A stretch of DNA of 64,000 nucleotides from Streptomyces sp. NBC_00223 (GCF_036199905.1 NZ_CP108109.1:1488001-1552000); one strand, 5' to 3'; shown: positions 46,040 to 56,146, numbered from the stretch's first letter. Numbers and translations are program-made. Notes: generated from the sequence alone by a model not told the origin.

Positions 46040-47377
46040 TCAGGGCTCGTTGGTGATCGCGGGGCCGGCCGCCGCGCCCGCGGTGTCCGTCGGGCTCGGC
46101 GTCCCGGACGGGTCCGCGGCATCCGTGTCCGTGCCGCACGGGTCCGGTGTCGGGTCCTGCGCCTTCGGGTCCTGGGCGTCGGCGTCCGCCGTGTCGTCGG
46201 CCGGCGGCTCGGTGACCGTCGGCGGCTGGATGACCTCGCCGCTGTCGGTCGGCGTCTGCGTGGGCGTCGGGTCCGTCGGGCAGCCCGGCGTGGTCGTCGG
46301 GTCCGTGGGCGTCCCCGTCGTCGGGTCCGTGGTGGCCGGGCCCGTCGGCGCGCCGGTGGTGGGCTCGGTGACCGGCACACCCGTGGGGCTGGTCGTGGGC
46401 TTCGGCGTCGAGCCCTGCGTCGGCTTGACCGTACCGGTCGCGGTGGCCGTCGGCCGCGGGCTGGTCGACGGCGAAGGGCTCGTCGACGGCGACGGGCTGG
46501 TCGACGGGTTCGGCGCGGACGGCGAGGCCGACACACCGGGACCGGGTGTGCCCGCGCGGTCGGGCACCGCGACCGCGCCGCCCTGCCGGAAGTGCTCGTA
46601 CCAGGACTTCACCAGGTCCAGATACGCCTGCGAGTGGTTGTAGCCGAGGATCGCGCGGTCCATGTCGCTCGGCACGGCCAGGTCACGGCCGTCGGCGCAC
46701 AGGTAGTGGGCGGCGGCCAGCGCGGCGTCGTAGATGTTGTTGGGGTTGCGCACCCCGTCACCGTTGCCGTCCGCGCCCCACGTCGCCCAGGTCGAGGGGA
46801 TGAACTGCATGGGCCCGACCGCCCGGTCGTGCACCGGGTCCCCGTCGTAGGCGCCGCTGTCGGTGTCGCTGATGTCGGCAAAACCGTTTCCGTTGAGCAC
46901 CGGGCCCAGGATCGGCGAGTACGTCGTACCGTTCGCGTCGACCGCGCCGCCGCGGGCCTGGCCCGACTCGACCTGGCCGATCGCGGCGAGCAGTTCCCAC
47001 GGCAGATGGCAGCCGGGATTGGTCTCGGCGACGGCCTGCTGCGCCCGCTGATAGGCGTCGAACACCGTCGCGGGCAGACTCGCGCCACCGGCCGGCACGG
47101 AGATCACCGGGTCGCCGCCCGGGGCACCGGCCGTCGGATCAGCGGGCGCGGTGGGGGTGTTCAGCGGGGGCAGCGCGGTGACGTACAGCGGCGAACCACC
47201 GTCGATCTCCGGCCCCGGCGGCGGCGTCACCACCGACTGCGACCCGTGCGTGGACGCGTGGGCCACCGGCAGAAAGCCCGGTGCCTGCGACGCGCTCAGC
47301 GCGGCCATCGCCGCAGCGGCCACCGCCGTTCCCGCCGCTCCCCTGCGTAGCCTCCGGCCATATCGCCGCGCAGCCAT
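46040..47377 (-). CDS. Secreted lytic transglycosylase-like protein with Pro/Thr/Ser-rich tail
   Basis: A 445-residue exported protein. The N-terminus RRLRRGAAGTAVAAAAMAAL is a positively charged signal peptide. Residues about 105-265 form a lysozyme-like SLT domain: LLAAIGQVESGQARGG (predicted catalytic Glu137), GPMQFIPSTWATWGADGN and NNIYDAALAAAHYLC. It should cleave peptidoglycan outside the membrane. The C-terminal 180 residues are Thr/Pro/Ser-rich with repeats such as STSPSPSTSPSPSTSP, probably a flexible wall-spanning region, with isolated cysteines near the end. The ATG at 47377 has a GGGGAGGGA site upstream. Confidence 0.9.
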   Translation of the reverse strand: MAARRYGRRLRRGAAGTAVAAAAMAALSASQAPGFLPVAHASTHGSQSVVTPPPGPEIDGGSPLYVTALPPLNTPTAPADPTAGAPGGDPVISVPAGGASLPATVFDAYQRAQQAVAETNPGCHLPWELLAAIGQVESGQARGGAVDANGTTYSPILGPVLNGNGFADISDTDSGAYDGDPVHDRAVGPMQFIPSTWATWGADGNGDGVRNPNNIYDAALAAAHYLCADGRDLAVPSDMDRAILGYNHSQAYLDLVKSWYEHFRQGGAVAVPDRAGTPGPGVSASPSAPNPSTSPSPSTSPSPSTSPRPTATATGTVKPTQGSTPKPTTSPTGVPVTEPTTGAPTGPATTDPTTGTPTDPTTTPGCPTDPTPTQTPTDSGEVIQPPTVTEPPADDTADADAQDPKAQDPTPDPCGTDTDAADPSGTPSPTDTAGAAAGPAITNEP

Positions 47378-47635
47378 ATCGCGGTCCCTCCCCTGGTGCG
47401 AGTCGCGTGCCGAATCGGCGCCACAACGCCGATGACCCTACGGCAACTTCAAGGCCGCGACCACAGTCTTCCTCGTATCCACAGGGTTCGAACCGGCGCA
47501 ATCCGGTACGGCGCGGCGCCCCTCGGCAAAGCATTCACCAAGGGGACGCCTCCCCTTCACACGGGACGGCCGCACGCCCCGAACACCCCACCCGCCACTC
47601 GGCCCACTCCTGTCAGCGCGGGCCGCTCCCCTCCA

Positions 47636-50347
47636 TCAGTGCGCGGCCGACTCCCAGTCCGTACCGACGCCCACCGACACATCCAGCGGCGCCCGCAGCG
47701 GATACGCCCCCGCCATCTCGCGGCGCAGCAGCTCCTCGACCTTCTCCCGCTCCCCGGGGGCGACTTCGAGCACGATTTCGTCGTGCACCTGGAGCAGCAT
47801 CCGCGAGGTCAGCTTCTCCTCGGTCAGCGCCCGGTCCACCCGCAGCATCGCGATCTTCACGATGTCCGCGGCCGAGCCCTGGATCGGCGCGTTGAGCGCC
47901 ATCCGCTCGGCCATCTCCCGCCGCTGCCGGTTGTCGCTGTTCAGATCCGGCAGGTAACGGCGCCGGCCGAGCAGCGTCGAGGTGTATCCCGTACCGCGGG
48001 CCTCCTCCACCACCCGGTGCAGATAGTCCCGCACGCCGCCGAACCGCTCGAAGTACGTCTCCATCAGCGCCCGCGCCTCGGCGGCCTCGATCCCCAGCTG
48101 CTGGGACAGCCCGAACGCCGACAGCCCGTACGCCAATCCGTACGACATCGCCTTGATCTTCCGGCGCATCTCCGCGTCCACCGCGTCCCGGGGCACCGAG
48201 AACACCTGCGAACCCACGGTGGTGTGCAGGTCCTCGCCCGAGGTGAACGCCGCGATCAGCCCCTCGTCCTCCGACAGGTGGGCCATCACCCGTAGCTCGA
48301 TCTGGCTGTAGTCCGCCGTCAGCAGCGACTCGTACCCCGCGCCGACCACGAAGCCGCGCCGGATCGCCCGGCCCTCGTCGGTACGCACCGGCACGTTCTG
48401 CAAGTTCGGGTCCGTGGACGACAGCCGGCCCGTCGCCGCCACCGTCTGGCTGAACGAGGTGTGGATCCGCCCGTCCGGCGCGATCGTCTTGACCAGACCC
48501 TCCACCGTCACCCGCAGCTTGGCCTGTTCCCGGTGCCGCAGCATGATCACCGGCAGGTCGTGCTCGGTCTGGGCCGCCAGCCACGCCAACGCGTCGGCGT
48601 CCGTGGTGTAACCCGTCTTCGTCTTCTTCGTCTTCGGCAGACCCAGCTCACCGAAGAGCACTTCCTGCAGCTGCTTGGGCGAGCCCAGATTGAACTCGTG
48701 GCCCACCGAGGCGTGCGCCTCCGTCACCGCGTGCTGCACCGCAGCCGCGAACTGCTGCTCCAGGCCCTCCAGATGGGCCCGGTCCGCCGCGATCCCGGCC
48801 CGCTCCATCCGCGCCAGCAGCGCCGACGTGGGCAGCTCCACGTCGTGCAGCAGATCGACCGCGCCCACCTCCGGCAGCCGCTCGCCGAACACCGTGCCGA
48901 GGTCCAGCACCGTGCGCGCCTGGACCATCAGCGCCTCGGCGGCGGCCGCCTCGCCGTCCTCCTCCTCGCCGAAGGCCAGCTGTCCGCTCCCGGAGTCGGC
49001 CGGCGCCAGCTCCCGGCCCAGGTACTCCACCGACAGCACGTCCAGCGCGAACGAACGGCGGCCCGGCTTGATCAGATACGCCGCCAGCGCCGTGTCCATC
49101 GAGACGCCCGCCACCTGCCAGCCGTGCTCGGCGAACACCCGGGCCGCGTTCTTCGCGTTGTGCAGCACCTTCGGCCGGTCCGGGTCCGCCAGCCACGCGG
49201 CGAACGCCTTCTCGTCGGCCCCGTCCAGCACCGCCGGGTCGAACCACGCCGCGTCCTCCGCGGCGGCCAGCGCCACCTGCGTCACACCGCCGCTGCCCAG
49301 CGCCCAGGTGTCCACGCTCGCCAGCCCCAGCGCCTCGCCCGCGTGCGCCTCCAGCCAGTCCGGCAGCTCCCCCGCCGCCAGCACCCGGCCGTCCACGGCC
49401 ACGCCCTCCGCGACCGCCGCCTCCTCCTGCTCCGCGCCCGGGTCCGCCGCGAACAGCCGCTCGCGGAAGTTCGGGTTGCGGAACTCCAGCGCGTCCAGCA
49501 CCGTGCCCAGCGCCGTACGGTCGTACGCTCCCCGCTCCAACTGCTCGGGGGCCGCCGGCAGCGTCACATCACGGACCATCTCCGTCAGGCGGCGGTTCAG
49601 CTTGACCGCGTCCAGATGCGCCCGGAGGTTTTCGCCCGCCTTCCCCTTCACCTCGTCCGCGCGCTCGCACAGCTCCGCGAACGACCCGAACTGGATGATC
49701 CACTTCGCGGCGGTCTTCTCCCCCACCCCCGGGATGCCCGGCAGATTGTCCGACGGGTCGCCGCGCAGCGCCGCGAAGTCCGGGTACTGGCGCGGCGACA
49801 GCCCATACTTCTCCTCGACCTTCTCCGGTGTGAACCGGGTCAGCTCCGAGACGCCCTTGGTCGGATACAGCACCGTGACATGGTCGCTGACCAGTTGGAA
49901 CGCGTCCCGGTCGCCGGTGACGATCAGCACCTCGTACCCCAGCGCCTCGGCCTGGGTCGCCAGCGTCGCGATGATGTCGTCCGCCTCGTACCCCTCCACC
50001 GCGAAGCGGCTCACCGCCATCGCGTCCAGCAGCTCGCCGATCAGCTCGACCTGGCTGCGGAACTCGTCGGGCGTCTTGGAACGCGTCGCCTTGTACTCCG
50101 GGTACTCGTCGAACCGCCATGTCTTGCGGGACACGTCGAACGCGACCGCCAGATGCGTCGGCTTCTCGTCACGCAGCGTGTTCGCCAGCATGGACGCGAA
50201 GCCGTAAATGGCGTTCGTCGGCTGGCCCGTGGCCGTATTGAAATTCTCCACGGGCAGCGCGTAGAACGCCCGGTACGCCAGCGAGTGCCCGTCCAGCAGC
50301 ATCAGCCGCGGGCGGTCGGTCGTCGTCTTCGATGCTTTCTCTGCCAC
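47636..50347 (-). CDS. polA: DNA polymerase I
   Basis: A 903-residue polymerase with three domains. The N-terminal 5'-3' exonuclease is intact (LMLLDGHSLAYRAFYAL, VTGDRDAFQLVSDHV, LPGIPGVGEKTAAKW). The 3'-5' exonuclease domain is present but degenerate (SVDTWAL instead of the DxE motif, HNAKNAA in the second motif), so proofreading is probably absent. The polymerase domain is complete: LLTADYSQIELRVMAHLSED and LQVHDEIVLEVAP hold the catalytic aspartates. The GTG start at 50347 gives (V)AEKASKTTTDRPRLML; the frame extends upstream but that part is not PolA. It repairs and fills gaps in lagging-strand DNA. Confidence 0.97.
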   Translation of the reverse strand: MAEKASKTTTDRPRLMLLDGHSLAYRAFYALPVENFNTATGQPTNAIYGFASMLANTLRDEKPTHLAVAFDVSRKTWRFDEYPEYKATRSKTPDEFRSQVELIGELLDAMAVSRFAVEGYEADDIIATLATQAEALGYEVLIVTGDRDAFQLVSDHVTVLYPTKGVSELTRFTPEKVEEKYGLSPRQYPDFAALRGDPSDNLPGIPGVGEKTAAKWIIQFGSFAELCERADEVKGKAGENLRAHLDAVKLNRRLTEMVRDVTLPAAPEQLERGAYDRTALGTVLDALEFRNPNFRERLFAADPGAEQEEAAVAEGVAVDGRVLAAGELPDWLEAHAGEALGLASVDTWALGSGGVTQVALAAAEDAAWFDPAVLDGADEKAFAAWLADPDRPKVLHNAKNAARVFAEHGWQVAGVSMDTALAAYLIKPGRRSFALDVLSVEYLGRELAPADSGSGQLAFGEEEDGEAAAAEALMVQARTVLDLGTVFGERLPEVGAVDLLHDVELPTSALLARMERAGIAADRAHLEGLEQQFAAAVQHAVTEAHASVGHEFNLGSPKQLQEVLFGELGLPKTKKTKTGYTTDADALAWLAAQTEHDLPVIMLRHREQAKLRVTVEGLVKTIAPDGRIHTSFSQTVAATGRLSSTDPNLQNVPVRTDEGRAIRRGFVVGAGYESLLTADYSQIELRVMAHLSEDEGLIAAFTSGEDLHTTVGSQVFSVPRDAVDAEMRRKIKAMSYGLAYGLSAFGLSQQLGIEAAEARALMETYFERFGGVRDYLHRVVEEARGTGYTSTLLGRRRYLPDLNSDNRQRREMAERMALNAPIQGSAADIVKIAMLRVDRALTEEKLTSRMLLQVHDEIVLEVAPGEREKVEELLRREMAGAYPLRAPLDVSVGVGTDWESAAH

Positions 50348-50674
50348 GTTCCCGATCCTCCCACGTACCACTGACAGTCCCGCCGCACGCCGCAGTCCGC
50401 CTCCGGCGCGGACCCCGGGCATGGACCCCGGCGTGCGGTCCCCCGGGCGCGGCCGCATGCGCGGATCGGACCCGCGCGTGCCCGCCCCCGCTGGGGTGTC
50501 CACAGCGCTCACCCGTGCAGCGCTGAGCCAAAGGCCGCGCCGGTGTCGAAAGAGACGATGAGCAAGGAGCGAAGGACGAGGAACGAGGAGTGAGCGACTG
50601 TCGAAGAGGACCGTCGACATCGGGTTCAAGCGGCCGGAGGCGAAGGGCGGGAGAAAAATGGCAGGATCGGGGAC
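50348..50674. other. Divergent intergenic region polA / molybdoenzyme gene
   Basis: No gene or recognised RNA is seen in these 327 bp. The right half is purine-rich (repeated GGAGCGAAGGACGAGG-like blocks, 50562-50590). Ribosome binding sites for both flanking genes are present at the two ends. I could not identify a convincing -10/-35 pair. Confidence 0.5.
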
Positions 50675-52960
50675 ATGGCAAAGAAGCCGCCCATAGGTGA
50701 CCCCGTACAGGACGCCCCGCACGTCACGGCGCCCCCGCACGCCGCGGCCGGGCTGCCCGCCGTCGTCCACAGCATGAGAAACGCCGAAGCCCAGATGGGC
50801 GCCCGCCGCACCGCACTCACCCTGCTCAGGGTCAACCAGAAGAAGGGCTTCGACTGCCCCGGCTGCGCCTGGCCCGAGGGCGATCACCGCCACACCTTCG
50901 AGTTCTGCGAGAACGGCGCCAAGGCCGTCGCCGAAGAGGCCACCCTCCGCCGTGTCACCCCTGACTTCTTCGCCGCCCACCCCGTCGCCGAACTCGCCCG
51001 CCGCAGCGGCTACTGGCTCGGCCAGCAGGGCCGCCTCACCGAGCCGATGTACCTGCCCGAAGGCGCCACCCACTACGAACCCATCGCCTGGGACCGCGCC
51101 TTCGACCTCATCGCCGGTGAACTCCGCGACCTCGACTCCCCCGACGAGGCCGTCTTCTACACCTCGGGCCGAACCAGCAACGAAGCCGCGTTCCTCTACC
51201 AGCTCTTCGCCCGCGCCTACGGCACCAACAACCTGCCCGACTGCTCCAACATGTGCCACGAGTCGTCCGGCTCCGCGCTCACCGAGACCCTGGGCGTCGG
51301 CAAGGGCAGCGTCCTGCTCGACGACCTCCACCGGGCCGAACTGATCATCGTCGCCGGACAGAATCCCGGCACCAACCACCCGCGCATGCTCTCCGCCCTC
51401 GAAAAGGCCAAGCGCGGCGGCGCCATGATCGTCAGCGTCAACCCGCTCCCCGAGGCCGGCCTCGAACGCTTCAAGAACCCCCAGACCGCGGCCGGACTGG
51501 CCGGCCCCGGTACCCGCCTCACCGATCTCCACCTGCCGATCCGGCTCGGCGGCGACCAGGCGCTCTTCCGCGCCCTCGGCCGCCTCCTGATCGAGGACGG
51601 CGCCCTCGACCACGACTTCATCGCCGCCCACACCCACGGATACGACGAGTACCGCGCCGCCGCGCTCGCCACCGACCGGGACGAGATCCGCACCGCCACC
51701 GGGCTCGCCGACGACGACATCCGGCGCCTGTACGCCCTCGTCCGCGGCGCCAGGAGCATCGTCGTCTGCTGGGCCATGGGCCTCACCCAGCACAAGCACT
51801 CCGTCCCCACGATCCGCGAAGTCGTCAACTTCCTCCTGCTCGGCGGCAACATCGGCCGGCCCGGCGCGGGCGTCTGTCCCGTACGCGGCCACTCCAATGT
51901 CCAGGGCGACCGCACGATGGGCATCTACGAACGTCCCGCCGCCGCCTTCCTCGACGCCCTAGGGCGCGAATTCGGCTTCGCACCCCCGCGTCACCACGGC
52001 CTCGACGTCGTCCGCGCCATAAGGGCGCTGCGCGACGGCGCCGCCAAGGTCTTCCTCGCCATGGGCGGCAACTTCGTCTCCGCCAGCCCCGACACCGACG
52101 TCACCGAGGCGGCCATGCGCCGGGCCCGGCTCACCGTCCATGTGTCGACCAAGCTCAACCGGTCCCACGTGGTCACCGGCGCCCGCGCCCTCATCCTCCC
52201 CACCCTCGGCCGCACCGAGAGGGACCACCAGGCCGGCGGCGACCAGTTCGTCACCGTCGAGGACTCCATGGGCATGGTCCACGCCTCCCGAGGCACCCTC
52301 GCCCCCGCCTCGCCGCACCTGCTCTCCGAACCCGCGATCGTCGCCCGGCTCGCCCAGGCCGTCCTCGGCCCCCGAAGCACCATCCCCTGGGCCGGCTTCG
52401 CCGACGACTACGACCTCGTCCGCGACCGGATCGCCCGCGTCATCCCCGGCTTCGACGACTTCAACACCCGGGTACGGCGCCCCGGCGGCTTCACCCTCCC
52501 CCACGGCCCGCGCGACTCCCGCACCTTCCCCACGGCCACCGGCAAGGCCAACTTCACGGCCGCGCCCGTCACTTACCCCCGGGTGCCCGCCGGCCGGCTG
52601 CTGCTCCAGACCATCCGCTCGCACGACCAGTACAACACCACCATCTACGGGCTCGACGACCGTTACCGGGGCATCAAGGGCGGCCGCCGCGTCGTCCTCC
52701 TCCACCCCGACGACGCCGCCGAACACGGCCTGCGCGACGGCGACTTCACCGATCTCGTCGGCGAGTGGACCGACGGCGCCGAGCGCCGCGCCGACGGCTT
52801 CCGCGTCGTCCACTACGCCACGCCCCGCGGCTGCGCCGCCGCCTACTACCCCGAGACCAACGTCCTCGTCCCCCTCGACCACACCGCCGACACCAGCAAC
52901 ACCCCGGCGTCCAAGTCGATCGTGATCCGCCTGGAACCCACGATCCCCGCACAGTCCTGA
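50675..52960 (+). CDS. FdhF/YdeP family molybdopterin oxidoreductase
   Basis: A 761-residue member of the molybdopterin oxidoreductase family. The N-terminal FDCPGCAWPEGDHRHTFEFC segment carries the cysteines for the FeS region. YTSGRTSNEAAF, NNLPDCSNMCHESSGSALT and GGNIGRPGAGVCPVRGHSN form molybdopterin-contact motifs, and the C-terminal dinucleotide-binding domain (HDQYNTTIYGLDDRYRGIKG) is complete. The YdeP branch resembles formate dehydrogenase H but its substrate is unknown, and YdeP-like proteins have been linked to acid resistance. No electron-transfer subunit or FdhD gene is adjacent. The ATG follows an AGGATCGGGG site. Confidence 0.9.
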   Translation: MAKKPPIGDPVQDAPHVTAPPHAAAGLPAVVHSMRNAEAQMGARRTALTLLRVNQKKGFDCPGCAWPEGDHRHTFEFCENGAKAVAEEATLRRVTPDFFAAHPVAELARRSGYWLGQQGRLTEPMYLPEGATHYEPIAWDRAFDLIAGELRDLDSPDEAVFYTSGRTSNEAAFLYQLFARAYGTNNLPDCSNMCHESSGSALTETLGVGKGSVLLDDLHRAELIIVAGQNPGTNHPRMLSALEKAKRGGAMIVSVNPLPEAGLERFKNPQTAAGLAGPGTRLTDLHLPIRLGGDQALFRALGRLLIEDGALDHDFIAAHTHGYDEYRAAALATDRDEIRTATGLADDDIRRLYALVRGARSIVVCWAMGLTQHKHSVPTIREVVNFLLLGGNIGRPGAGVCPVRGHSNVQGDRTMGIYERPAAAFLDALGREFGFAPPRHHGLDVVRAIRALRDGAAKVFLAMGGNFVSASPDTDVTEAAMRRARLTVHVSTKLNRSHVVTGARALILPTLGRTERDHQAGGDQFVTVEDSMGMVHASRGTLAPASPHLLSEPAIVARLAQAVLGPRSTIPWAGFADDYDLVRDRIARVIPGFDDFNTRVRRPGGFTLPHGPRDSRTFPTATGKANFTAAPVTYPRVPAGRLLLQTIRSHDQYNTTIYGLDDRYRGIKGGRRVVLLHPDDAAEHGLRDGDFTDLVGEWTDGAERRADGFRVVHYATPRGCAAAYYPETNVLVPLDHTADTSNTPASKSIVIRLEPTIPAQS

Positions 52961-53012
52961 ACCCTGAACCCACCCACCGAAGCACCCGGAACGCAGAACG
53001 GAGCCGACCCGC

Positions 53013-53489
53013 ATGGGCGAGCAGACCACCACCCACTTCCCCCCGGAGATCCTGGAGCAGTACGCCGACCTCGGCGTCGATCTGCACGCCCTGTTCTCCG
53101 CGGGGCATCTCGGCGACCGCATGGGGATCGAGATCCTGCGCGCCGCGCCCGAGGAAGTGGTCGGCACCATGCCCGTCGAAGGCAACACCCAGCCCTACGG
53201 ACTGCTGCACGGCGGCGCCTCGGCCGTACTCGCCGAAACCCTCGGCTCCGTCGGCGCGATGCTGCACGGCGGCCCGGGCAAGATCGCCGTCGGGGTCGAC
53301 CTCAACGCCACGCACCACCGCGGTCTGCGCAGCGGCACGGTGACGGGAACGGCGACGCCCGTCCACCGGGGGCGCTCCTCGGCGACGTACGAGATCGTCA
53401 TCACGGACGAGGCGGGCCGCCGCGTCTGCACCGCCCGGCTCACCTGCATGCTCCGGCCCGCGTCGCTGGCGACCCCGCCCACGGGCTGA
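53013..53489 (+). CDS. PaaI family hotdog-fold thioesterase
   Basis: A 158-residue hotdog protein. The LLHGGASAVLAETLGSVGAM helix near residues 66-85 is the PaaI signature (HGG with a downstream acid), and the following strands (VDLNATHHRGLRSGTVTG, SATYEIVITDEAGRRVC) complete the fold. It probably hydrolyses an acyl- or aryl-CoA thioester. The ATG at 53013 has a GAACGGAGC site. It is 52 bp after the FdhF-type gene on the same strand, so cotranscription is possible. The stop precedes the region of the tRNA. Confidence 0.9.
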   Translation: MGEQTTTHFPPEILEQYADLGVDLHALFSAGHLGDRMGIEILRAAPEEVVGTMPVEGNTQPYGLLHGGASAVLAETLGSVGAMLHGGPGKIAVGVDLNATHHRGLRSGTVTGTATPVHRGRSSATYEIVITDEAGRRVCTARLTCMLRPASLATPPTG

Positions 53490-53574
53490 CCCGCCGGTAC
53501 CGGGCCGTCGCCCGGACAGAGTCCGGCACGTACGCCTGGCGAGATATACGGATACCTTGGAATCAAAGGTGATG

Positions 53575-53647
53575 TGCCCCGGGTGGGATTTGAACCCACG
53601 CTGTCGGTGGTTTGAGCACCGTGCCTCTGCCGCTGGGCTACCGGGGC
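53575..53647 (-). tRNA. Atypical tRNA with CAA (leucine) anticodon and class I variable loop
   Basis: Read on the minus strand, a 73-nt cloverleaf starts GCCCCGGTAGCCCAGCGGCA and ends CCACCCGGGGCA. Acceptor stem GCCCCGG/CCGGGGC has seven perfect pairs with discriminator A73. The anticodon arm is CGGTG-CTCAAAC-CACCG, so the anticodon is CAA with U33 and A37. The T arm is GTGGG-TTCAAAT-CCCAC. The D stem is GCC/GGC with an AGA-type end like leucine tRNAs. The variable loop is only ACAGC (5 nt) with C48 opposite G15. Bacterial leucine tRNAs normally have a long variable arm, so this is unusual. No CCA is encoded. Confidence 0.9.
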
Positions 53648-53747
53648 CTGCATAAGATTCAAAGGGCTCGACGAGTCCTCCGTGCCCTAACGATACAGGA
53701 GCTGGGTACGCTCTAGGGGCAGGTCCAGGCCCAGAACGAGGAGCACC

Positions 53748-54377
53748 GTGAGCGCCCCCGAAGAGTCCGCTACCCCGCAGGATGCGCAATCGCATGTGCC
53801 GCCGCTGACGACTCGCGTCGTGATCGCGGAGGACGAGGCGCTGATTCGGCTCGATCTCAAGGAGATGCTGGAGGAGGAGGGTTACTCCGTCGTCGGTGAG
53901 GCCGGGGACGGCGAAACCGCGGTGAAGCTCACGGAGGAACTGCGGCCCGACCTGGTGATCCTCGATGTCAAGATGCCGGTCCTGGACGGGATCTCCGCCG
54001 CCGAGCGGATCGCCGAGAACAAGATCGCGCCCGTGCTGATGCTGACGGCGTTCTCGCAGCGGGAGCTGGTGGAGCGGGCCAGGGACGCGGGCGCGATGGC
54101 GTACCTGGTGAAGCCGTTCACCAAGAGCGACCTCGTGCCGTCGATCGAGATGGCGGTGAGCCGGTTCCAGGAGCTGCGGGCGCTGGAGTCGGAGATCGCG
54201 GACCTGTCGCTGCGGCTGGAGACGCGCAAGCTGGTCGACCGGGCGAAGAGCGCGCTCCAGACGAAGTACGGGCTGTCGGAGCCGGCCGCCTTCCGGTGGA
54301 TCCAGAAGACGTCGATGGACCGGCGGATGTCGATGCAGGCGGTGGCGCAGGCCGTGATCGAGGAGGTCACGGACTAG
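53748..54377 (+). CDS. pdtaR: ANTAR-domain response regulator (PdtaR-like)
   Basis: A 209-residue two-domain regulator. The receiver domain has acidic residues IAEDEALIR near 28, the phospho-acceptor Asp73 in VILDVKMPVLDG and Lys122 in LVKPF. The C-terminal ANTAR domain (about 150-209, AKSALQTKYGLSEPAAFRW and MSMQAVAQAVIEEV) binds RNA hairpins and prevents transcription termination in homologues. It is likely to act as an antiterminator; its target is not visible. The GTG start at 53748 follows a GAGGAGCACC site. A strong terminator lies 32 bp after the stop. Confidence 0.95.
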   Translation: MSAPEESATPQDAQSHVPPLTTRVVIAEDEALIRLDLKEMLEEEGYSVVGEAGDGETAVKLTEELRPDLVILDVKMPVLDGISAAERIAENKIAPVLMLTAFSQRELVERARDAGAMAYLVKPFTKSDLVPSIEMAVSRFQELRALESEIADLSLRLETRKLVDRAKSALQTKYGLSEPAAFRWIQKTSMDRRMSMQAVAQAVIEEVTD

Positions 54378-54408
54378 CGGTCCGCACCGCACGACGTACG
54401 ACATGGGG

Positions 54409-54448
54409 AAGGGCCCGCGCCGGGTGTGGTCACCGGGCGCGGGCCCTT
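54409..54448. terminator. Bidirectional terminator between pdtaR and livF
   Basis: AAGGGCCCGCGCC plus GGGTG (54409-54426) pairs with CACCGGGCGCGGGCCCTT (54431-54448) around TGGT with one G-G mismatch. The right end continues TTTC, giving a short U-tract for the plus strand, and AA at the left end gives the same for the minus strand. Confidence 0.85.
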
Positions 54449-54486
54449 TCGCCGGTACGGCGTGAACGGCACGTACGGCCGGGGGA

Positions 54487-55199
<713 letters not shown>

Positions 55200-55203
<4 letters not shown>

Positions 55204-56138
55204 CGGTCGTTCTCCTGCTCGCTCGTGCCCTTGCCGCCCTGGTCGCCCTCGGCTCCGGCGCCGGAACCCGCCTCCGTACCCGCGCCCGCGCCCGCCTCCG
55301 GGCCGTCCCCCTCGTCCTCGGGCGCTCCCTCGAAGGGCTCGCCGAGGTAGGCGGCGATGACGCGTTCGTCGTTCTGGACGACTTCGGAGGTGCCCTCGAT
55401 GAGCTTCTCGCCCTGGACGAGGACGGCGACGCGGTCGCAGAGGTTGAAGATGAACCGCATGTCGTGCTCGATGACGAGGACGGCGATGCCCTGGTCGCGG
55501 ATGGCGAAGACCAGTTCCTCGGTGGCGCGGGTCTCCTGCGGGTTCATGCCGGCGGTGGGCTCGTCGAGGAGGAGGAGTCCGGGTTCGCTGGCGAGCGCGC
55601 GGGCGATCTCCAGCTTGCGCTGCTCGCCGTAGGGGAGGTTGCGGGAGAGGTGGTCGGCCTTGTCGGCGAGGCCGGTGAACGCGAGGAGTTCCATGGCGCG
55701 TTCACGCGACCGCGCTTCGGCCCGGTGGTAGCGGGGGCCGCGGATGAGCGCGGACAGAAGTCCTTCCTTGGTGCGGGTGTGGCGGCCGACCAGGACGTTC
55801 TCCAGCACGGTCATGTTGGCGAACAGCCGGATGTTCTGGAAGGTCCGGGCTATTCCGGCCTGGGTGACGAGGTGCGGCTTGGGGGGCAGTACGGTCCCCC
55901 GGTAGCTGACGGTGCCCTCGGTGGGGACGTACAGGCCGGTCAGACAGTTGAAGAAGGTGGTCTTGCCGGCGCCGTTGGGCCCGATGAGGCCGACGATCTC
56001 GCCGGTGTTGACGGTGAGGTCGACATCGCGGACGGCGGTGAGTCCGCCGAAGCGCATGATGACGCCGCGGGCTTCGAGCAGAGGGGTGCGGTCGGGCGTC
56101 CGCGCGGGGGTGGGCTGGGTGTCGGTCGTGGTGGTCAT
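55200..56138 (-). CDS. livG: Branched-chain amino acid ABC transporter ATP-binding protein LivG
   Basis: A 312-residue ABC ATPase. Walker A GPNGAGKTTFF (about residues 53-63), the LivG-type LPYGEQRKLEIARAL signature and LLLLDEPTAGMNP are seen. The C-terminus has an extra acidic/Gly/Ala tail of about 45 residues (EDEGDGPEAGAGAGTEAGSG) not needed for ABC function. The ATG at 56138 is used; a GTG at 56150 overlapping the livM stop as GTGA is an alternative start. It overlaps livF by 4 bp. Confidence 0.94.
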
Positions 56139-56146
56139 GGTGTCTT

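Noticed and set aside
53400..53760. Integrative element using the tRNA as attachment site
   Set aside because: No integrase, direct repeat of the tRNA 3' end or foreign-looking genes are found on either side.
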